Part shown: piece by piece, positions 27,090 to 35,202 of the stretch
How positions within the stretch are numbered: the stretch's first letter is position 1
How the letters are laid out: the number at the start of each line of letters is the position of its first letter
NCBI GenBank assembly: GCA_032095175.1
Contig: DAMCZI010000002.1
Span: 62,001 to 126,000, forward strand
DNA from: DAMCZI01 sp032095175
GTDB lineage: Bacteria > Bacillota > Clostridia > Clostridiales > Caloramatoraceae
Direction: 5' to 3'
DNA length: 64,000 bases
Notes under the pieces: generated by a model
The model's database searches: none
The model's input: the letters and a program-made list of their open reading frames with translations, nothing else
What the model was told of the DNA's origin: nothing
Position numbers and translations under genes: made by a program

Positions 27090-27863
27090 TTATTCAAATA
27101 ATAACTTCATAACAGCTTCTTGTTCTTCATCTGTAACATTCCCATCTGGTACAATATGAAATAAAGCCTCATCACTTTCCCAATATCCCCCGATTGGCTG
27201 CAATATGTGGTGAGCACATTTTTTTAGCATTTCAAATTGTACATTTACATCACTTGTGCTATACATCTGATTAATAATACTAAATAAGTCCGGATCATTA
27301 GCTTTAATGTAATTTAGATGAGCTTTTGGCTTTCCGGTTTCTAATTTATTTATCCTTGTATAGCATTGTAAAAACCAATCAAAGGAAGAATGTATAAAAT
27401 ACCTGGAATATAATTCGTTTTCATGTAATCTGTGTTCAAGTTTATCTATACAATGCCTAAAAGTAAATCTGAATAAATTCTTTTCACCGTCAGATAAATG
27501 CTCTGGAACTTTCCAAGCTGTTTTTATCCTATCTATTATCTTTTTTGTTATATCATCTCTATCAAAGAGTATTTTGCAATTTAAATGAGCTAATAAAAAT
27601 TCATCTGATGGAACATCCTTTGAAAAATCATCAACTGATAATAGCATACAGTCTATAGGTATGCCTGAGATATGAAAGTGTAAGCCTGTAATGCTATTGG
27701 ATATGGGTTTATTATATATAACCGTTAAATCATAGTCTCCACCAGGATTCATGTTGCTATGTGTTCTACCACCATATTCAACGATTCCCACAATATCCTT
27801 TTTCTTTTTTAGATGTTCAATAAAGCTATCAATATCTTTAAAGGAGTTCGTATCCCTTAGCAT
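27090..27863 (-). CDS. nucleotidyltransferase domain protein
   Basis: The 257-aa protein has an active-site-like segment GIVEYGGRTHSNMNPGGDYD followed by LTV, i.e. a G-G...D-x-D variant of the pol-beta nucleotidyltransferase site in which Ser is replaced. A helical C-terminal domain follows (LFRFTFRHCIDKLEHRLHEN). The start is at MLRDTN because AAGGGTGAT lies just upstream. It starts 40 bp after the terpene-cyclase-fold gene and may be cotranscribed with it. The substrate is unknown. Confidence 0.75.
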   Translation of the reverse strand: MLRDTNSFKDIDSFIEHLKKKKDIVGIVEYGGRTHSNMNPGGDYDLTVIYNKPISNSITGLHFHISGIPIDCMLLSVDDFSKDVPSDEFLLAHLNCKILFDRDDITKKIIDRIKTAWKVPEHLSDGEKNLFRFTFRHCIDKLEHRLHENELYSRYFIHSSFDWFLQCYTRINKLETGKPKAHLNYIKANDPDLFSIINQMYSTSDVNVQFEMLKKCAHHILQPIGGYWESDEALFHIVPDGNVTDEEQEAVMKLLFE

Positions 27864-27903
27864 ATGTATCACCCTTCTTATAAAAAATAAATGCAAATTA
27901 CAA

Positions 27904-28887
27904 TCATACATTTTTATTAATGTAATCAGCATGTCCAAGCCTAGTTAATAAACTCATAATCCTAACAGTACAATCAATTTTACGATTAGATACACTTCTC
28001 CATGAATTTGATAAAGGGTATATTAAATTATCCTTTACAATTGTACCCATATCCCAAAATCCCTCTTCACCAACATTTTTTATTAACCACTCTACAGCAA
28101 ATGACAATTTTTCTTTTGCATAAGTATATCCACTCAATAATTCTAGTGCTGTTAAATATCTACTTGTCTGCTTTGAAGCAAATTCCACTGGAAGAGTATT
28201 TAGACATTCTTCATATATATAATATATACCTTTAGAATGGGTTATTATATAATCCAACATCATACATTCTGTCTTCTCTGTAAGTAATCCATATAATAAT
28301 GCTAAAGGATAAAAATTAACAAAATCAACTAATCTACCACCCCTAGGCTTCATTGAAAAAGTTGCTGTATATGCTTCTTCATATCTTTTTTGTTCATATG
28401 TATTACTCGAGAAAGCATATTCGATTATTTCTTTCCACTTTTTCGCTATATCCATTGCTAATTTATTTTCAGGTGAAAATTGCCTAATTTGTGCTGCCAC
28501 AATTAAATGAGTAAAAATACTCCAATCATGAAGCTTTTCCTTACGATCTGGGAGATCCTCTAGCCCCTGTAAATATCTTTCCATATACGAAACAGCCTTT
28601 TGAATACATGAGTCACTGTAATCCAATCCCAATATCCTTAATCTTCTTAATGCTTGCTCAGTGGTAATTGGATATTTAACAACAGAATTTAAAGAATGAA
28701 AATACCACCAGCTGCCATTATTTTGTTGGAGTTTAATTATATCCTCTATCCATTTTGTTTGTAGGGCATCTTCTTTTGCTTTAATTAATTGATGATTACC
28801 CTCTGGTAATCTTATGACATCCCTTAATAAAAGATATCTTGGTACAGGATTGATGTTACATTGCAATAATTCACTTATAGATATCAT
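27904..28887 (-). CDS. alpha/alpha-barrel protein, terpenoid-cyclase/prenyltransferase-like
   Basis: The 327-aa protein is almost wholly helical and has QW-like repeats (KLQQNNGSWWYFHS near residue 60, NVGEEGFWDMG near 285) as found in terpenoid cyclase/protein prenyltransferase alpha-alpha toroids. No DxDD cyclase or metal motif is evident, so catalysis is doubtful and it may be a binding domain. GGTGG lies 10 bases before the ATG. A nucleotidyltransferase gene follows. Confidence 0.6.
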   Translation of the reverse strand: MISISELLQCNINPVPRYLLLRDVIRLPEGNHQLIKAKEDALQTKWIEDIIKLQQNNGSWWYFHSLNSVVKYPITTEQALRRLRILGLDYSDSCIQKAVSYMERYLQGLEDLPDRKEKLHDWSIFTHLIVAAQIRQFSPENKLAMDIAKKWKEIIEYAFSSNTYEQKRYEEAYTATFSMKPRGGRLVDFVNFYPLALLYGLLTEKTECMMLDYIITHSKGIYYIYEECLNTLPVEFASKQTSRYLTALELLSGYTYAKEKLSFAVEWLIKNVGEEGFWDMGTIVKDNLIYPLSNSWRSVSNRKIDCTVRIMSLLTRLGHADYINKNV

Positions 28888-28939
28888 CTTATCTATTCCA
28901 CCACCTTCGATACTGCATAATCCCCATAACTAAATATTT

Positions 28940-29377
28940 TTAGTAACAGCTTGTCCTGTCATAATTAACTATTTCATATTCTATTCCTTCACTGTCTTTA
29001 AAGAAAAAAGCATAGTAATCTTTAGAATAATCAGGATAATACTGTGGTTCATGTGTTATGGTACAAGACAATTGCTTTATTGCATTGTAAGCAATATCAA
29101 CATCCTTTTTTGATGATGTGCGAAAAGCTAAATGATTAATCGCCCCAGCTTTTCTTTTGCTAACCTTTTCTGATATGTATTCTTTTCTCTGATTTACAAT
29201 AGCTAACGTAAGATTAATATGACGGTATTCTATTGCTTCATATTCATGGTCTGGTACAGTATATCTGCCTTTTAATCTTATATCAAATCCTACAATAGGT
29301 AAAAATTTATCATAGAATTCTTCTGCTCGATCAATATCCTGCACTGTAATATAAATATGATCAATTATGGGTTCCAT
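28940..29377 (-). CDS. VOC family (glyoxalase/bleomycin-resistance fold) protein
   Basis: The 145-aa protein has paired beta-alpha-beta-beta-beta modules. It opens with IDHIYITVQDIDRAEEFYDK and ends with AFFFKDSEGIEYEIVNYD, the usual metal-ligand His and Glu positions (HIYIT, EYEIV, and NHLAFRT in the middle). The family covers glyoxalases, dioxygenases and antibiotic-binding or FosA-like proteins; the role here is unknown. GAGGAG precedes the ATG. Confidence 0.85.
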   Translation of the reverse strand: MEPIIDHIYITVQDIDRAEEFYDKFLPIVGFDIRLKGRYTVPDHEYEAIEYRHINLTLAIVNQRKEYISEKVSKRKAGAINHLAFRTSSKKDVDIAYNAIKQLSCTITHEPQYYPDYSKDYYAFFFKDSEGIEYEIVNYDRTSCY

Positions 29378-29451
29378 AGCATCACTCCTCAGAATTAAAT
29401 TTTCCCATCATTTCAATATTCCCGTAAAAATAATGCTACTTAAGATAATTT

Positions 29452-29676
29452 CTATTTTTTTCTTCCATCCATAATAACACCAATTATAATTCCAACTGAA
29501 ACACCGATAGGAATGTTCTTAAATATTACTCCAAATGCGCAGCCAAAACATAATCCTAATGCTAGATAAGATACTTTTCCCTTACCATCTTTATCTTCAG
29601 TTTCATCGCTATTCTTATCATTTTCAATAATATTATCTTCTGTTTGAGTTATTTCTTTATTTTCCATCTGTTGCAT
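29452..29676 (-). CDS. small glycine-rich membrane protein
   Basis: The 74-aa protein has an acidic, Asn/Asp-rich first half and a hydrophobic glycine-zipper-like second half (LALGLCFGCAFGVIF and IGVSVGIIIGVIM), giving two short membrane segments. I do not recognise a family with confidence. The ATG has AGGGGT upstream, and an in-frame GTG six codons earlier overlaps that site. It follows dcd by 34 bp on the same strand. Confidence 0.55.
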   Translation of the reverse strand: MQQMENKEITQTEDNIIENDKNSDETEDKDGKGKVSYLALGLCFGCAFGVIFKNIPIGVSVGIIIGVIMDGRKK

Positions 29677-29710
29677 ATCATTACCCCTTTTCACATTTTA
29701 TAAATTCACT

Positions 29711-30235
29711 TTATTTCTTTTGAAAATCTTTATACAACAAACTTGGTTGAATTCCTTTATTATTCTGGTATTTACCGCTGATATATCTATCATAATCCCC
29801 TTCTATAGAATGATAATATATTTGGCAAATTTCAACATCAGGATATATTTTTATAGGTTGGATGCAGTGAATCTCTAATGTCCAGTATCCACGAAAACCA
29901 ACATCTCCAAAGCCTGCTGTTACATGCACAAATAGCCCAAGTCTTCCTACAGAAGACCTTCCTTCAAGCATTGGAACATATTTATCTGTTTCTGTATATT
30001 CTTTAGTTCTACCAAGATAAAGTTTATTGGGTTCTAGAACTATACCTTCATTTGGTATAATAATTGTTTTATACTTATTTTCTTTTTTCATGTCTAAAGT
30101 TGAATCTTCATACACAAGAAGTTCGTTATATAATCTTAGGTTATAGCTATTGGGATTTAATTGATCTTCGTTAAAGGGTTCTATTTTAATTTCTTTTCCT
30201 AGCTTACTTTTAATTTGCTTTCCTGATAATATCAT
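29711..30235 (-). CDS. dcd: dCTP deaminase
   Basis: This 174-aa dCTP deaminase/dUTPase-fold protein has QLNPNSYNLRL (N-terminal motif), EGRSSVGRLGL (catalytic Arg/Ser region) and HVTAGFGDVGFRG (the second conserved block). Dcd makes dUTP from dCTP in pyrimidine deoxynucleotide synthesis; a bifunctional variant gives dUMP. Length is normal. GGAGG lies 8 bases before the ATG. Confidence 0.93.
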   Translation of the reverse strand: MILSGKQIKSKLGKEIKIEPFNEDQLNPNSYNLRLYNELLVYEDSTLDMKKENKYKTIIIPNEGIVLEPNKLYLGRTKEYTETDKYVPMLEGRSSVGRLGLFVHVTAGFGDVGFRGYWTLEIHCIQPIKIYPDVEICQIYYHSIEGDYDRYISGKYQNNKGIQPSLLYKDFQKK

Positions 30236-30322
30236 ACATATATCCTCCTCTGAATCTTTAGTAATCTTTCATTAAATACCAACTTATAGTTTCCAAGTGT
30301 CAGCACCCATAATCCATATTAC

Positions 30323-30760
30323 CTATTCTTTATAGCCTCCTGTTATCTCAATAGTATTTCCATCTGGATCTTCTACTATAAACATATAATATGGTGAGGA
30401 AATATTTAGATACATGATTTCCGATACAGTTCCAATATTTATTTTTTTAACTCTATCATACTCTTTTTTTAGATCTTCAATCCAAAAATTTAGAACCATA
30501 TTATTACCATAAGTGATTTTGCGTTTTTTATAGAAGCACAAGTATTTGTCATCATAATGCTGTTCTAAATCTTTTCCACTCTTAATCATTCTTTTATCAA
30601 AATCATCGCTATATAGAGCAATACATTGGCCTTAAAAATTAAATTGTGCCCATCGAGCAAAATTCTTTGCAGTTGGCTTCATCTGTAAAAGCTTTTCATA
30701 AAAATCTATGGATTTTTCCATATTTTTAACTATGAGATATGTTGAACCTAAATGCAGCAT
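30323..30760 (-). pseudogene. VOC family protein gene with in-frame stop
   Basis: A 145-codon VOC frame begins at ATG with GGGGG upstream (MLHLGSTYLIVKNMEKSIDF). After codon 42 (WAQFNF) it meets one TAA at 30632-30634 and then continues in the same frame with GQCIALYSDD and through to VEDPDGNTIEITGGYKE, the normal VOC ending. No frameshift is needed. The gene is therefore interrupted by a single nonsense codon; the part after it could be read only from an internal start. A sequencing error is possible. Confidence 0.8.
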
Positions 30761-30784
30761 GGTATTCCCCCTAATTAAATATTG

Positions 30785-31378
30785 TTATTTTTCTTCATTA
30801 TGCATAATTCTTATTAAATTGTCTTTATGCCTAAATATCATTAAAATACAGGCTATCATAGCAGAAACTACTATTTGAATAGGATATTTCATAATAATAC
30901 ACATGATTGGTATTGTTACGCCTATTGCAATTGACCTAATAGACACTATATTTGTAAATAAACGCAGTATAAAATAAGCTGCAAGTCCGGATAGTGTTGG
31001 AATTGGTGCAATTAATAAGAATGCTCCCAGTGTTGTATTTACACCTTTACCGCCCTTAAATCCAAGAAATGGAGTATAATCATGTCCTAAAACTGCTGCT
31101 ATCGCAATTATAGAAATATAAGAATTCATTGACATCGGTATTTCTATAGTCTTTGCTAAACATATACCTAATGCTACAGGAACTATACCCTTTATAACGT
31201 CTATAACTTGAGTAATAATAGCTAATTTAGTTCCTATAATTCTTTTCACATTCGTGGAACCTATATTACCACTGCCTTTAACCCTTATATCAATTCCACA
31301 CGATTTTTTAGCAACTAGATACCCTGTTGGGATTGAACCACACAAAAAAGAGATTACAATTGAAATTGCAATAATCAT
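30785..31378 (-). CDS. plsY: acyl-phosphate glycerol-3-phosphate acyltransferase
   Basis: This 197-aa membrane enzyme of phospholipid synthesis transfers an acyl group from acyl-phosphate to glycerol 3-phosphate. The three PlsY motifs are present: CGSIPTGYL (motif 1), GSGNIGSTNV followed by V-K-R (motif 1/2) and LGHDYTPFLGFKGGKGVNTT (motifs 2 and 3). Five membrane segments fit the family. AAGGTG precedes the chosen ATG. It may be a second copy beside a housekeeping plsY, which cannot be checked here. Confidence 0.92.
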   Translation of the reverse strand: MIIAISIVISFLCGSIPTGYLVAKKSCGIDIRVKGSGNIGSTNVKRIIGTKLAIITQVIDVIKGIVPVALGICLAKTIEIPMSMNSYISIIAIAAVLGHDYTPFLGFKGGKGVNTTLGAFLLIAPIPTLSGLAAYFILRLFTNIVSIRSIAIGVTIPIMCIIMKYPIQIVVSAMIACILMIFRHKDNLIRIMHNEEK

Positions 31379-31436
31379 TAACTTCACCTTAATTCACTTT
31401 ATTTTATACCTTGAACCTTTCAGTCTATTTTTGTCT

Positions 31437-31916
31437 TCACATGACCTCAATCATTGAAATAAATTCAAACAATTTATTTGACTCTGTTTCAATATCAAAT
31501 TCAGCAGCAATATGTATTTGGGTTTCATTACTGTTTTGAATTTTTGTTTTAATTTCAGAAGATAACATGCTTTTATTATAAAAGTCAGATAAAAAATCAT
31601 CTACACCATATACTTCTATAGAATAATTTTTTATCAAATCATCATAATCAATTTTAAGCGCTTTTTCCTTTGATATAGTTACCTCAATGGATGTTGAATC
31701 TAAATCTAGTCCAATATCACCTATAGATTCTATGGTAATTATAGGAATAGGAAAAAATTCAGTTAAATACTCGCCATTACATTTTACTGAATGCATATTA
31801 TACCAGCCAAAAGATGCTTTATACCCTCTACTTATAATTTCTTTATAAATATTTTTTGCTTTTTTATGTAATGGCTCATATATCTCATTAAGAGCATTAT
31901 ATTTACATATATTCAT
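31437..31916 (-). CDS. protein of unknown function
   Basis: I do not recognise this 159-aa protein. It appears soluble and mixed alpha/beta, with a helical start, central strands (FFPIPIITIESIGDIGLDLD) and another strand-rich end (TQIHIAAEFDIETE). GGAGGGTGAGG precedes the ATG, giving good support for translation. It is a single gene downstream of decayed sequence. Confidence 0.6.
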   Translation of the reverse strand: MNICKYNALNEIYEPLHKKAKNIYKEIISRGYKASFGWYNMHSVKCNGEYLTEFFPIPIITIESIGDIGLDLDSTSIEVTISKEKALKIDYDDLIKNYSIEVYGVDDFLSDFYNKSMLSSEIKTKIQNSNETQIHIAAEFDIETESNKLFEFISMIEVM

Positions 31917-31959
31917 TTTATCCTCACCCTCCTTACTTATATATTATAACTAATATTTA

Positions 31960-32157
31960 CCTTGTTAGAGAACAATATTTTATAATGAATATTATTTACT
32001 AGCTTCATCATATATTAGTTCTATCATCTTCAGCACCAATGCAGCAGAATTATTTGAAGCTATTTTCTCTATAAAATATACCTAAACATAGTTTCCAATT
32101 CACTGAGCTTATTAGCTGCTAGAATGCTCCCTTTAATGCTGAAGCTTTCTTCAACAC
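31960..32157 (-). pseudogene. decayed gene remnant
   Basis: The 240 bp after the GNAT stop hold two open fragments in different minus-strand frames: one reading GVEESFSIKGSILAANKLSE, and one ending EKIASNNSAALVLKMIELIY before DEASK and a stop. They look like one frameshifted C-terminal remnant of a lost gene. I cannot name the family. Confidence 0.35.
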
Positions 32158-32628
32158 CTATGCCATATTACTTTTCATTGTATAAACTAATCTTGGTATT
32201 TTCCGTTCCTTTATAACTAATGAATTCACTTCCCCAGCCAATACTGCTCCCCTTTTTGTATAAAATCCTATTGCCTGCGGACTTGTTACCAAAGCTATTT
32301 CATTTATATGCTGCTTTCTGCAGTAATCAACCATGTGGTTCCACAGCAGCTTTCCATATCCCTTCCCTATACTTTGAGGTTCTATATAGAAATACTCTAG
32401 CTCAGTTTCTTTGTCACCCTTTAAAATGCTATAAAAGCCTACTATACTTTTATCTTCTTCCATAAGAAAGGTTGGGTTATTACTTATGAATTCTCCTGTA
32501 ACCTTATAAATAGACTTGAAACTTTCCATGAAAGCAAAATCATAATCCCAATAAGCCTCTGATCTAATAGCTATATTAGTCAAAATATCTGCTTCACATA
32601 TTTCAGCCCTTCGTATGTTTAACATCAT
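32158..32628 (-). CDS. GNAT N-acetyltransferase
   Basis: This 156-aa single-domain GNAT has ELEYFYIEPQSIGKGYGKLL as the acetyl-CoA loop and EIALVTSPQAIGFYTKRGAV as motif B. The ribosome site is GGGGG, five bases before two consecutive ATG codons; the first is used. The acceptor is unknown. Confidence 0.88.
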   Translation of the reverse strand: MMLNIRRAEICEADILTNIAIRSEAYWDYDFAFMESFKSIYKVTGEFISNNPTFLMEEDKSIVGFYSILKGDKETELEYFYIEPQSIGKGYGKLLWNHMVDYCRKQHINEIALVTSPQAIGFYTKRGAVLAGEVNSLVIKERKIPRLVYTMKSNMA

Positions 32629-32732
32629 ATAACCCCCTAGAGGTTTGTCATTACTTATTTATATACTATAGATAATACATGATGAAAAAGCTTTTTCTAG
32701 AATTTTATCTTCTCTTCAAATTATAGTTTTTT

Positions 32733-32819
32733 CTTTAAAAAATACTAAACTATATCATTTGGATAGTCATCAAGTTCAGCAAAAACTTTATACCCACATG
32801 CTTTATAAAATTCTAGGTT
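32733..32819 (-). pseudogene. GNAT C-terminal remnant with in-frame stop
   Basis: The sequence after the CPT-like gene's stop encodes, in another frame, NLEFYKACGYKVFAELDDYP then NDIV, a TAG, and YFLKKKL with a final stop. This is the last segment of a GNAT of the EFYKxCGY...LDDYP...YFLKKKL type. The rest of the gene is absent, so it is a relic joined to the 3' end of the CPT-like gene. Confidence 0.6.
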
Positions 32820-33439
32820 TACCTTGCTTTATACAAATTATTGAGCTTTGCAAAAGCATTCTGCTCATTTCCAAAGTCCAACTTCTCTTTAATCATTTTT
32901 ACACATTCCTCAATTGTATTTTCATAGCTATTAACTTCTATATCATAAATTTTATGTGTATGGACCTTATCAAACTGCCACTTAGCCTGCCCTATGTCTC
33001 TATCACCACGTTCTTTTTCTCTACGCTCAAGTTCATGTATTGGACAATGAACCCCTACGAAAAAAATATCATATTCCCAAAGTGCTTGAACACAGTCCTT
33101 AAGCCAGGTATCAAAACCAGGATAATTTATAAAAACTGTATCGACAATTACGTTTACCCCTCTACTGCTTAGATAAGCAATGGAATTATTCATAGTTTGG
33201 GCACTTAATGTTAATGCTTCATATTCTTCAGACTTTCCAGTTAAAAATCTTTCAGGAATCATATCTTCAAAAGCATCAAGTTGTACTAAAAAGTATGGTT
33301 CATCTAAATCCTTTTGCAGCGCTTCTGCAAGTGTAGTTTTTCCTGCACTTGATGTACCATTTAAAATAATGATTTTACCTTTTTTGTTATTATAACTTGG
33401 GAATTTTTGATGTTCTATCTTTTCTGATTCATAAGCCAT
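32819..33439 (-). CDS. chloramphenicol phosphotransferase-like kinase
   Basis: The 206-aa protein has a P-loop IILNGTSSAGKTTLAEAL (about residues 24-41), VNVIVDTVF for the Asp of the base region, and VHCPIHELERREKERGDRD. These match the CPT family (PF07931), which phosphorylates chloramphenicol or related alcohols. AGGAGAT lies eight bases before the chosen ATG. The last residues (KLNNLYKAR) may come from a fusion with foreign 3' sequence. A promoter, leader ORF and two terminator-like hairpins lie upstream, suggesting inducible expression. Confidence 0.82.
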   Translation of the reverse strand: MAYESEKIEHQKFPSYNNKKGKIIILNGTSSAGKTTLAEALQKDLDEPYFLVQLDAFEDMIPERFLTGKSEEYEALTLSAQTMNNSIAYLSSRGVNVIVDTVFINYPGFDTWLKDCVQALWEYDIFFVGVHCPIHELERREKERGDRDIGQAKWQFDKVHTHKIYDIEVNSYENTIEECVKMIKEKLDFGNEQNAFAKLNNLYKAR

Positions 33440-33493
33440 TTTTATGCATCTCCTTTTCAATTTTTACAATGAAAAAATGGCCATAAAAATAAA

Positions 33494-33515
33494 AAACCAT
33501 GGTTCTCCATGGTTT
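33494..33515 (-). terminator. leader-proximal terminator of CPT-like gene
   Basis: Perfect 9-bp stem AAACCATGG/CCATGGTTT with a 4-nt loop, followed on the minus strand by TTTATTTTT. It lies about 55 bp upstream of the kinase start. Confidence 0.7.
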
Positions 33516-33693
33516 AAAAGTACGTTTTCACAGAATGATCTCTAAAACCTACTTATATATTTATATAATTACAAAGACTCATAGCGTTTTTTTGTAGTAT
33601 AAATAAGCTTATGGATTTATTCAGCCTTAAGCAAAGATAAATCTATACGCAACAATTCAATTTCCACAAAAAAATCTTTATAAAAATATAAAA

Positions 33694-33718
33694 GACCATG
33701 GTACAGCAGCCCATGATC
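33694..33718 (-). terminator. second terminator-like hairpin in CPT leader
   Basis: GATCATGG pairs with CCATGGTC (8 bp, one G-T) around a 9-nt loop, followed on the minus strand by TTTTATATTTTTAT. It lies after the leader ORF and upstream of the proximal terminator. Confidence 0.6.
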
Positions 33719-33731
33719 TAAATATCATAAT

Positions 33732-33786
33732 CTATCCTTATATATAGACATCAAATATCAAGTCTGATATCCATATATAAAGATAG
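33732..33786 (-). promoter_or_regulatory. 22-bp stem-loop overlapping leader ORF
   Basis: Arms 33765-33786 and 33732-33753 can pair at all 22 positions (18 Watson-Crick pairs and 4 G-T) around an 11-nt loop. The leader ORF runs through the 5' arm and loop and its TGA is the first codon of the 3' arm. A ribosome reaching or stalling near the end would melt or hold this structure, the usual layout of attenuation. Confidence 0.65.
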
Positions 33787-33861
33787 GTCATGCTCTAGTT
33801 CAGGGCTGATATTAAGTTTTTTATTATTTATAGCTTTTAGTAACAATATAGTGTTAGACAC
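33751..33861 (-). CDS. putative 36-codon leader ORF of CPT-like gene
   Basis: A GTG-started ORF with GGGAGG eight bases upstream lies directly behind a consensus promoter. It begins MSNTILLLKAINNKK and ends YMDIRLDI. A shorter alternative ORF (MNLCLTLYCY, ATG at 33869) touches the ribosome site and is less likely. Its end lies inside the 22-bp stem. It is probably a regulatory leader, though a small functional protein is possible. Confidence 0.5.
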   Translation of the reverse strand: MSNTILLLKAINNKKLNISPELEHDLSLYMDIRLDI

Positions 33862-33883
33862 AGATTCATCCTCCCTTTCCAAT

Positions 33884-33912
33884 ATTATATGAATACATAA
33901 AATAGTTGTCAA
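33884..33912 (-). promoter_or_regulatory. consensus sigma-A promoter for CPT leader
   Basis: The minus strand shows TTGACA, a 17-bp spacer and TATAAT, a perfect match to the vegetative consensus. Transcription would start only a few bases before the leader ORF ribosome site and run about 440 nt before the kinase start. Confidence 0.85.
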
Positions 33913-33968
33913 CACATAAAAATTCTATATGGATCATTTGAGTTCATCTTAAGTTTATTCATATATAC

Positions 33969-34018
33969 GTAAGTGGTTAATAAATAATAAACTTAATTGT
34001 TATTTATCAACCACTTAC
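33969..34018. terminator. 19-bp stem hairpin
   Basis: GTAAGTGGTTAATAAATAA pairs with TTATTTATCAACCACTTAC (one mismatch) around a 12-nt loop, about 55 bp after the end of the GNAT gene at 34074. A terminator is likely although no long T-run follows. Confidence 0.45.
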
Positions 34019-34073
34019 CTTTAAAAATCTCTCTATAGCTTCTTTCTAAATGAATAAATACAGAGTAAACTTA

Positions 34074-34568
34074 CTATATTTCTTTATGCATAAGTATAGT
34101 TTCCTCAAAATACAATGGTTCAACAATTCCACCTTTAAATTTCTTTACCTCATCCCTATTATTTGCAATCTTATTGAAATTGTTCTTTAAATAAAAGGAT
34201 ACTGCCCAATCTGCTTTTTTATGAGCTAGTAGGGTAAAATTCTTTATGTTTCTTTCTTTAAAATTCGTTTCCAATAATGAAATTACCTTTGAGCCAATAC
34301 CGCTTCTGTAGTATTCAGGAAGTAGATAAAGCATAGCCATATACATGGTATCACTATCAAGCTGCTTGTTACATATGAAGCCTGCTTTTTCTTCATTTGA
34401 ATATATTATATAAAATTCGTAACCCTTTGGAATTTGCACATCAAAATACTTAGCCTGATTTTCAAAAAAACCAGGAAGAAAGTCATCATACAAAGGAATT
34501 GTTTTTCTACATACATCAGCAATAAAAAGATTGTCATTATCATTTGCATTTAATATATTAATTTGCAT
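34074..34568 (-). CDS. GNAT N-acetyltransferase
   Basis: This 164-aa GNAT has MAMLYLLPEYYRSGIGSKVI (acetyl-CoA loop) and a motif B of AHKKADWAVSFYLKNNFNKI. The start at MQINILN is chosen because AAAGGGCGGG lies upstream; an earlier in-frame codon overlaps this site. The acceptor is unknown. It shares direction with the Nudix gene 58 bp upstream. Confidence 0.87.
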   Translation of the reverse strand: MQINILNANDNDNLFIADVCRKTIPLYDDFLPGFFENQAKYFDVQIPKGYEFYIIYSNEEKAGFICNKQLDSDTMYMAMLYLLPEYYRSGIGSKVISLLETNFKERNIKNFTLLAHKKADWAVSFYLKNNFNKIANNRDEVKKFKGGIVEPLYFEETILMHKEI

Positions 34569-34626
34569 ATTGTCCCGCCCTTTCATTCATTAGATTATTA
34601 TAATCGAAGCTGATTTTAATTCTTCA

Positions 34627-35133
34627 CTACTTGCACCTATGATTATTAATAAACTCAACTACATAAGGAAGTTCTGGATATTCAAAGAATGTCTTGTTTT
34701 TAATCATGTGTTCTATTTCTTCCAGCGATGCCCACTTTATTTCACTGACTTCTTCTGATTGTAGTATTGCTGATGTAATATCAAATTCCTGAATAACTAT
34801 ATAATTATCCAAAATTAAATTTGGACTTATATTTCTTGTTAAATATTTTATGTTTTCAGCTTTAATTACAATTCCGATTTCTTCATAGGCTTCCCTTATT
34901 GAAGCATTTAGGCTATTCTCGCCCATACTAACACTTCCTCCATGAGTAGCCCATATATCTGGAAAGCTCTTTTTACTTTTAGACCTCTTCTGAATCAATA
35001 TCTGCAACTTACTATTAATAATCCATATATTTGCAGCCAGCTGATATTGTCCCTCTCTCAATGCCTCTCCCCTTATAAAAACTTCTCCAGTTTTATTACC
35101 ATTTACATCATAAACATCGCATAATTCAGCCAT
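34627..35133 (-). CDS. Nudix hydrolase, IDI-like
   Basis: The 168-aa protein opens with ELCDVYDVNGNKTGEVFIRG, typical of Nudix proteins resembling isopentenyl-diphosphate isomerase type 1. It has the Nudix box GGSVSMGENSLNASIREAYE followed by EIG. The catalytic R-E-x-x-E-E is present as REAYEE. The substrate is unknown. GGAAGG lies 8 bases before the ATG. Confidence 0.87.
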   Translation of the reverse strand: MAELCDVYDVNGNKTGEVFIRGEALREGQYQLAANIWIINSKLQILIQKRSKSKKSFPDIWATHGGSVSMGENSLNASIREAYEEIGIVIKAENIKYLTRNISPNLILDNYIVIQEFDITSAILQSEEVSEIKWASLEEIEHMIKNKTFFEYPELPYVVEFINNHRCK

Positions 35134-35202
35134 TTAATCATCCTTCCTTTTATGCAGATATTTCATTTGTTGACCATACATTGTACTTATATTATAGAAA
35201 AA

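Noticed and set aside
33969..34018. IS or MITE terminal inverted repeat
   Set aside because: The 19-bp arms are close together with a 12-nt loop, no target-site duplication or second copy is seen, and the position after a GNAT gene fits a terminator.
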